Below are positions 59,020 to 64,000 of a stretch of 64,000 nucleotides of DNA, piece by piece. This DNA comes from Bacillus rubiinfantis. Its GTDB lineage: Bacteria > Bacillota > Bacilli > Bacillales > Cytobacillaceae. Location of the stretch: the NCBI GenBank assembly GCA_000752035.1, contig CCFE01000010.1, positions 121,768-185,767 of the forward strand, read 5' to 3'. The notes under the pieces are model-generated. The model did not search any database, had not been told where the DNA came from, and saw only the letters and a list, made by a program, of their open reading frames with translations. Both the position numbers and the translations under genes were made by a program. Numbering within the stretch: position 1 is the first letter of the stretch; each line of letters opens with the position of its first letter.

Positions 59020-61470
59020 TTATTTCGTTACCGTCGTTTTTTCTTTGCCAGCCACTTTTACCGTAAATTCACCGTTGTCTACATCGATTATTGCGTGTTG
59101 ACCTGTTAATAAGGTTCCTTTTAGCAGCTCCTCTGAAAGCCGGTCTTCAATATGTTTTTGAATGGCCCGTTTTAAAGGTCTGGCGCCATATTCAGGGTCA
59201 TAGCCCTCTTCAGAAATCTTTTCCCTAGCCGCATCTGTTAATTCAATCGAAATATGCTGTTCCTTTAACCGTTTAATCAGCTGATCAGAAAGCAGCGTAA
59301 CAATTTCGTTTAAATGCTTTCTTTCAAGTGCATGGAAGACAATAATTTCGTCAATCCGATTCAGGAATTCAGGTCGGAAAGCTTTCTTAAGCTCTTCCAT
59401 AACTTTACCCTTCATATCCTTGTAGTTCTGATCGCTGTTGTCCTGAATATTAAAACCAACATACTTATTGCGTTTTAATGCTTCCGCCCCAACGTTAGAC
59501 GTCATAATAAGTACCGTATTACGGAAATCGACCGTGCGTCCTTTAGAATCCGTCAAGCGGCCATCATCCAGTACCTGAAGTAAAATATTAAACACATCCG
59601 GATGGGCCTTTTCAATCTCGTCAAGCAAAACTACAGAATATGGTTTTCTACGTACCTTTTCTGTCAATTGTCCGCCTTCTTCATAGCCAACATAGCCTGG
59701 AGGCGACCCCACGAGGCGAGATGTCGAGTGTTTCTCCATATATTCAGACATGTCAATCCGAATCATTGCGTCTTCATCACCAAACATAGCCTCAGCCAAA
59801 GCACGAGCTAGTTCCGTTTTACCCACACCAGTTGGTCCTAAGAAAATAAATGAACCAATTGGACGTTTTGGATCCTTTAATCCGGCTCTTGCCCGTCTAA
59901 CAGCTTTAGCAACAGCTATAACTGCTTCATCTTGACCAATTACACGAGAATGGAGAATCTCCTCAAGATTTAACAGTTTTGCTGTTTCCGTTTCTGCCAG
60001 CTTTGATACTGGAATACCCGTCCAGCTTGAAACGACACTGGCAATATCATCAACGGTAACTTCATTATTTTCTTTTCCTTGCTTTTCCTTCCAGCCTTTC
60101 TTTGTTTCCTCAAGCTGTTCACGCAAACGCTGTTCAGAATCTCTTAATGAAGCAGCTTTTTCGAACTCTTGGCTTTGAACAGCGGCATCTTTTTCCTTGC
60201 GTACCTCTTCAAGTTTTACCTCAAGCTCTTTTAAATTTGGCGGTGTTGTATAAGAACGGAGGCGTACTTTTGAACCAGCCTCATCAATTAAATCAATTGC
60301 TTTATCAGGGAGGAAGCGGTCTGAAATATAACGGTCTGATAATTTTACTGCTGCCTCAATCGCCTCATCGGTAATTGAAACGCGATGATGTGCCTCATAG
60401 CGATCACGTAAGCCTTGTAAAATTTGGATTGATTCCTCCATCGTTGGTTCATCCACTCGGATTGGCTGAAAACGCCGTTCAAGTGCAGCATCCTTTTCAA
60501 TGTACTTACGATATTCATCAAGTGTGGTAGCTCCGATACATTGAAGCTCCCCACGAGCTAGTGATGGCTTTAAGATGTTCGAGGCATCGATGGCACCTTC
60601 TGCCCCGCCGGCGCCGATTAAGGTATGAAGCTCATCAATAAATAAAATAATATTTCCAGCCTGGCGAATTTCGTCCATTACTTTTTTCAAGCGGTCTTCA
60701 AACTCACCGCGATATTTGGTTCCCGCAACTACTGTCCCCATGTCGAGGGTCATGACTCGTTTGTCACGAAGGATTTCGGGTACCTCGTTGTTGACAATTT
60801 GTTGAGCAAGGCCCTCTGCAATCGCCGTTTTACCAACCCCAGGCTCACCAATCAACACCGGGTTATTCTTCGTCCGCCGGCTCAACACTTCGATTACACG
60901 CTGAATTTCTTTACTCCTGCCAATAACGGGATCAAGGCTTCCCTCCCTGGCAATTGCCGTAAGGTCACGAGCCAAACCATCAAGTGTTGGAGTGTTAGCA
61001 CTCGCAGATACATTTCCCTGATGCCCACCTGATTCATTACTGCCCAATAATTGCAATACCTGCTGCCGAGCCTTATTTAGACTGACACCAAGATTGTTTA
61101 AAACCCGAGCAGCAACACCTTCTCCTTCACGGATTAAACCAAGCAAGATATGCTCAGTGCCAACATAGGAATGTCCTAATTTACGGGCTTCATCCATTGA
61201 AAGCTCAATTACCTTTTTAGCTCTCGGTGTATAGTGAATAATTTGCGAAGACTCTTGGCCTTTGCCAATTAGATTTTCAACTTCCTTTTGAATTTTATCG
61301 GAGCCTAAACCTAATCCGTAAAGGGCTTTAGCAGCAATTCCTTCCCCTTCACGAACTAGCCCTAATAAAATATGTTCAGTGCCAATATTATTATGACCAA
61401 GGCGAATCGCTTCTTCTTGTGCCAAGGCTAACACCTTTTGTGCTCTTTCTGTAAAACGGCCAAACATCAT
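59020..61470 (-). CDS. clpC: ATP-dependent Clp protease ATPase ClpC
   Basis: An 816-residue AAA+ unfoldase working with ClpP. The N-domain has two repeats (ALAQEEAIRLGHNNIGTEHILLGL and SMDEARKLGHSYVGTEHILLGL). AAA1 has GEPGVGKTA, a UVR-like middle segment EFEKAASLRDSEQRLREQ follows, and AAA2 has GPTGVGKTELARALAE. A ClpP-contacting GF loop (KYVGFN) is present. The first of the adjacent ATG codons at 61470 is 8 bases from GAGGAG. Last gene of the heat-shock operon. Confidence 0.98.
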   Translation of the reverse strand: MMFGRFTERAQKVLALAQEEAIRLGHNNIGTEHILLGLVREGEGIAAKALYGLGLGSDKIQKEVENLIGKGQESSQIIHYTPRAKKVIELSMDEARKLGHSYVGTEHILLGLIREGEGVAARVLNNLGVSLNKARQQVLQLLGSNESGGHQGNVSASANTPTLDGLARDLTAIAREGSLDPVIGRSKEIQRVIEVLSRRTKNNPVLIGEPGVGKTAIAEGLAQQIVNNEVPEILRDKRVMTLDMGTVVAGTKYRGEFEDRLKKVMDEIRQAGNIILFIDELHTLIGAGGAEGAIDASNILKPSLARGELQCIGATTLDEYRKYIEKDAALERRFQPIRVDEPTMEESIQILQGLRDRYEAHHRVSITDEAIEAAVKLSDRYISDRFLPDKAIDLIDEAGSKVRLRSYTTPPNLKELEVKLEEVRKEKDAAVQSQEFEKAASLRDSEQRLREQLEETKKGWKEKQGKENNEVTVDDIASVVSSWTGIPVSKLAETETAKLLNLEEILHSRVIGQDEAVIAVAKAVRRARAGLKDPKRPIGSFIFLGPTGVGKTELARALAEAMFGDEDAMIRIDMSEYMEKHSTSRLVGSPPGYVGYEEGGQLTEKVRRKPYSVVLLDEIEKAHPDVFNILLQVLDDGRLTDSKGRTVDFRNTVLIMTSNVGAEALKRNKYVGFNIQDNSDQNYKDMKGKVMEELKKAFRPEFLNRIDEIIVFHALERKHLNEIVTLLSDQLIKRLKEQHISIELTDAAREKISEEGYDPEYGARPLKRAIQKHIEDRLSEELLKGTLLTGQHAIIDVDNGEFTVKVAGKEKTTVTK

Positions 61471-61475
61471 AGTAC

Positions 61476-62561
61476 TCACTCCTCACGACTCTTTTTATCA
61501 GCTTCCATTTTCAGACGTTCACGAATTAATGCAGCACGTCTAATATCCCTCTCATGCGGCCTTAACTGCCCCCCGGCATATTGCTGGAGAAAACCAGGCT
61601 GGGTTAAAATCATTAACTCATTAAGAATTGATTTTGACATATCCTGAATATAACCCATATCAATCCCCAAACGAACATCAGATAAGCAACGGGCTGCCTC
61701 TTTTGATTCAATAATCCTGCTATTGGTTAATACTCCTAAAGAACGAAATACCCTATCTTCTAATTGTATGTTAGAAGTTTTTCGTAATGCTTCGCGAGCG
61801 GATCTTTCTTGTGAAATTAACTGGCTAACTACTCCCATCAAATCACGGCAGATATCCTCTTCAGATTTTCCTAGCGTAATTTGATTAGAAATTTGAAAAA
61901 TATTCCCCAGTGCTTCACTTCCTTCACCATAGATTCCTCTTACGACATGCCCAAGCTGGTTAATCGCAGGAATGATTCGATTCATTTGTTGTGTAAGAAT
62001 CAATCCTGGCAGATGCATCATCACTGAGGCACGAATTCCTGTACCAACATTTGTGGGGCAGCTTGTTAGATAGCCATACTTTTCATCAAAGGCATATTGA
62101 ATATGACCCTCAAGCCAATCATCTATATCATTTGCTGCATGTAGGGCTTCAGATAACTGTAAACCAGGGAACAAACATTGAATCCGTATATGGTCTTCTT
62201 CATTTATCATAATACTGATTTCTTCATTTTCTGTTAAAATTACCGCACCATATGGTGAATCTTCAGCAAGATGAGGACTAATCAAATGCTTTTCAACTAA
62301 TACCCTTTTTTGGAGGGGCTGCATGTCCTCAATCTTCAATAATTCCATTCCGCCAAATTTTACATACCCAACTGAATGTAATAGCTGTTCCATCTCAAAA
62401 ATAACTTTTTGCGCTTCATCATGAGAAAATAGTGTAGGGAATTTATATTGCTCAAAGTTTCTTGCCAAGCGAATTCTAGTACTTAAGACAATATCAGAAT
62501 CTGGTCCTTCTTCGCTCATCCATGAGCTTACTGCTTGATTTAAAAACTGTTCAAGAGACAA
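61476..62561 (-). CDS. mcsB: Protein arginine kinase McsB
   Basis: A 361-residue member of the phosphagen kinase family that phosphorylates arginines to mark proteins for ClpCP. STRIRLARN (27-35) binds nucleotide phosphates, CPTNVGTGIRASVM carries the family cysteine, and the later GIYGEGSEALGNIFQISNQ is the specificity region. It starts 2 bases after mcsA and ends 5 bases before clpC. Confidence 0.97.
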   Translation of the reverse strand: MSLEQFLNQAVSSWMSEEGPDSDIVLSTRIRLARNFEQYKFPTLFSHDEAQKVIFEMEQLLHSVGYVKFGGMELLKIEDMQPLQKRVLVEKHLISPHLAEDSPYGAVILTENEEISIMINEEDHIRIQCLFPGLQLSEALHAANDIDDWLEGHIQYAFDEKYGYLTSCPTNVGTGIRASVMMHLPGLILTQQMNRIIPAINQLGHVVRGIYGEGSEALGNIFQISNQITLGKSEEDICRDLMGVVSQLISQERSAREALRKTSNIQLEDRVFRSLGVLTNSRIIESKEAARCLSDVRLGIDMGYIQDMSKSILNELMILTQPGFLQQYAGGQLRPHERDIRRAALIRERLKMEADKKSREE

Positions 62562-62563
62562 AG

Positions 62564-63112
62564 CTACTCCCCTCCCTCATGATTACCGGCAAGTCTTTTC
62601 TCTAAACTACGTATTTCATCACGAAGTTTTGCGGCCTTTTCAAATTCCTCATGTGTAATACATGCTTGCAGGCTGTGTTTTAACTCGTCAATTTGCTTTC
62701 GTAGATGTAAATCGCCGCCGATTCTTTTTGGAATCTTTCCATTATGGTTCCAGTTTCCACCATGGAGCCTTCTTAATACCGGGATAAGCTGATCACTAAA
62801 TGTTTCATAGCAATGCGAACAGCCAAATCGTCCTAATTTAAGAAACTGCGGGAAAGTCATCGAACAATATTCACAATGGAGTATTTCTTCTTGTTGGAAT
62901 GGACTTTGACTAGGTTTTTGAAAAGAAGGATCAATATTCAACAAACCCGCCAATAGATTATTAAAATTGAAACCTGATTGTCCATTAAACATCAACATTT
63001 CACTTTTTTCCTGAGCACATACTTCACAAAGATTTACTTCAGTCTTTTCACCATTAATAATTTTTGTAAAATGAAGCGCCGCAGGACGTTGTTTGCATTC
63101 TTCACAAATCAT
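62564..63112 (-). CDS. mcsA: McsB activator McsA
   Basis: A 182-residue zinc protein that activates McsB. CxxC pairs occur at C3/C6, LCEVCAQE, HCEYCSMTF and GCSHCYETF, giving two zinc sites. The C-terminal UVR domain has EEFEKAAKLRDEIRSLEKRL. The ATG at 63112 is 6 bases after GGAGAGGTG; the GTG three codons earlier is within that site. Confidence 0.96.
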   Translation of the reverse strand: MICEECKQRPAALHFTKIINGEKTEVNLCEVCAQEKSEMLMFNGQSGFNFNNLLAGLLNIDPSFQKPSQSPFQQEEILHCEYCSMTFPQFLKLGRFGCSHCYETFSDQLIPVLRRLHGGNWNHNGKIPKRIGGDLHLRKQIDELKHSLQACITHEEFEKAAKLRDEIRSLEKRLAGNHEGGE

Positions 63113-63187
63113 GCTTTTCACCTCTCCTAGGCTGTGTTGTACTACGCAGGGGAATAACTAAGAATATTAGTTTTACGCTGTAAACAA

Positions 63188-63649
63188 TTATTTATATTTT
63201 AAGGAAGTCAACATTGCTTTTAACATTCTAGCTCGCAACTCATCTCGGTATGGGAGGTCTATATATAATACAGAACGGTCAATGACACTTTGCATAATTT
63301 TTGCTTCCCGCTTCGTAATCACATCTTCATTAATCAATCTTCCTATTACATCTTCGGCAATTGACTGGCTAATCCTGCCTTGAATAAGTGATAATAAATG
63401 ATCAATTAAGTCAGCATAATCATGGGATTCTACCTTCATAATACGAATATATCCACCACCGCCACGCTTGCTCTCAACGATATAACCTCTTTCAATCGTA
63501 AATCGAGTATTAATAACATAGTTTATCTGTGAAGGAACACATTGAAATTTATCAGCAACTTCACTCCGTTTTATCTCTACATGATCTGCTTCACTCATCT
63601 CTAACACTTGTTTCAAATACTTCTCAATTATATCGGAGATGTTTCTCAT
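63188..63649 (-). CDS. ctsR: Heat-shock repressor CtsR
   Basis: A 153-residue repressor of clp genes. The winged helix contains RSEVADKFQCVPSQINYVINTRF and the glycine-rich wing ESKRGGGGYIRI whose arginine McsB or heat affects. A C-terminal four-helix domain ends DELRARMLKAMLTSLKYK. ATG at 63649 follows GGGGGTGG and matches the family start; the frame to 63691 covers the operator. It autoregulates through the box just upstream. Confidence 0.98.
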   Translation of the reverse strand: MRNISDIIEKYLKQVLEMSEADHVEIKRSEVADKFQCVPSQINYVINTRFTIERGYIVESKRGGGGYIRIMKVESHDYADLIDHLLSLIQGRISQSIAEDVIGRLINEDVITKREAKIMQSVIDRSVLYIDLPYRDELRARMLKAMLTSLKYK

Positions 63650-63673
63650 CTTCCCACCCCCATTACTTCTGAC

Positions 63674-63690
63674 TTTGACTATATTTGACA
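63674..63690 (-). promoter_or_regulatory. CtsR operator
   Basis: TGTCAAATATAGTCAAA on the minus strand matches the tandem heptanucleotide CtsR box (RGTCAAA, three bases, RGTCAAA). It lies just downstream of the -10, over the likely transcription start, and so would block the promoter of ctsR-mcsA-mcsB-clpC. Confidence 0.92.
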
Positions 63691-63693
63691 TTA

Positions 63694-63722
63694 ATTATAC
63701 TTAATTTTTACGGAAGTTGCAA
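63694..63722 (-). promoter_or_regulatory. ctsR operon promoter
   Basis: On the minus strand TTGCAA (63717-63722) and TATAAT (63694-63699) are exactly 17 bases apart, adjoining the CtsR box. Confidence 0.88.
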
Positions 63723-63856
63723 ACGATTGACTATACTATGATTTTCTCCAAATCTCTCACTTGCAAAACATAATCTATATGGGAAAATCCGACTATTTAT
63801 TTTTTTGAACTTTTATTTTTAACAAAAGAGAAAATAATTTTATCAAAAGAGAAAAA

Positions 63857-63890
63857 CAAAAAAGACAACCTTCGCAGATTGTCTTTTTTG
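63857..63890 (-). terminator. rrn operon terminator
   Basis: CAAAAAAGACAA and TTGTCTTTTTTG form a 12-bp stem with a 10-base loop, followed by TTTTTCT on the minus strand. It lies 5 bases beyond the 5S rRNA 3' end. Confidence 0.9.
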
Positions 63891-63895
63891 TTTTT

Positions 63896-64000
63896 GCCCG
63901 GCAGCGTCCTACTCTCACAGGGGTAAAACCCCAACTACCATCGGCGCTGAGAAACTTAACTTCCGTGTTCGGTATGGGAACGGGTGTGACCTTCTCGCCA
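63896..64000 (-). rRNA. rrf: 5S ribosomal RNA, 3' part
   Basis: Read on the minus strand the sequence gives GGTCACACCCGTTCCCAT, CCGAACACGGAAGTTAAG, GCGCCGATGGTAGTTGGGG and GTAGGACGCTGCCGGGC, the conserved loops of Bacillus 5S rRNA. About the first ten bases lie outside the window. This is the end of an rrn operon upstream of ctsR. Confidence 0.96.

Noticed and set aside
1..64000. CRISPR arrays, insertion sequences, restriction-modification or toxin-antitoxin genes
   Set aside because: No regularly spaced repeats, transposase genes or recognisable modules of these kinds were seen in the window.

Overview
The window comes from a low-G+C Gram-positive bacterium of the Bacillaceae type. The order ctsR-mcsA-mcsB-clpC-radA-disA-yacL-ispD-ispF-gltX-cysE-cysS-mrnC-rlmB-rae1-sigH-rpmGB-secE-nusG-rplKAJL-rpoBC-rplGB-rpsLG-fusA-tuf, followed by the S10-spc-alpha ribosomal protein cluster, ecfA1A2T, truA and rplM-rpsI, matches the Bacillus subtilis layout almost gene for gene. 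Protein sequences are also close to the B. subtilis family members. The genus cannot be fixed from this sequence alone.

Region 1 (1 to about 11,300) is the integrase end of an integrated mobile element that continues past the left edge. A tyrosine recombinase gene (9952-11133) lies tail to tail with an intact rpsI. An immunity module follows: a Xre-type repressor, an ImmA-like protein lacking the HExxH motif, and a divergent small Xre protein. A leftward operon then encodes an excisionase-like wHTH protein, a NusG-like protein with a split NGN domain, a RecD2-type helicase, two paralogous winged-helix proteins flanking three related palindromes, small zinc-ribbon and hypothetical proteins, a frameshifted YdjM-like gene, a ParM-like/ParR-like pair and a zinc-finger protein. 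The NusG paralogue and the wHTH pair with its palindromes are the least explained parts.

Region 2 (about 11,315 to 30,230) holds rpsI, rplM, truA, the ECF transporter energising module, and the long run from rplQ up to rpsJ, all transcribed leftward. Unusually, adk is followed directly by infA: map and the small KOW-domain gene seen in B. subtilis are absent, and a 288-bp spacer able to fold lies there instead. The ecfA1 leader also looks like an attenuator that I cannot assign to a known class.

Region 3 (about 30,230 to 48,150) carries tuf, fusA, rpsG, rpsL, rplGB, rpoC, rpoB, a methyltransferase gene, rplL, rplJ, rplA, rplK, nusG, secE, rpmGB and sigH, with several near-consensus sigma-A promoters, an L10-type attenuating leader and intrinsic terminators.

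Region 4 (about 48,200 to 64,000) runs from rae1 up to ctsR: RNA maturation genes, cysteine synthesis and charging behind a Cys T-box, gltX, two MEP-pathway genes, YacL, DisA, RadA and the CtsR-controlled heat-shock operon. The right edge is the 3' part of a 5S rRNA gene and its terminator, the end of an rrn operon. All genes from 11,315 to 64,000 are on the minus strand.
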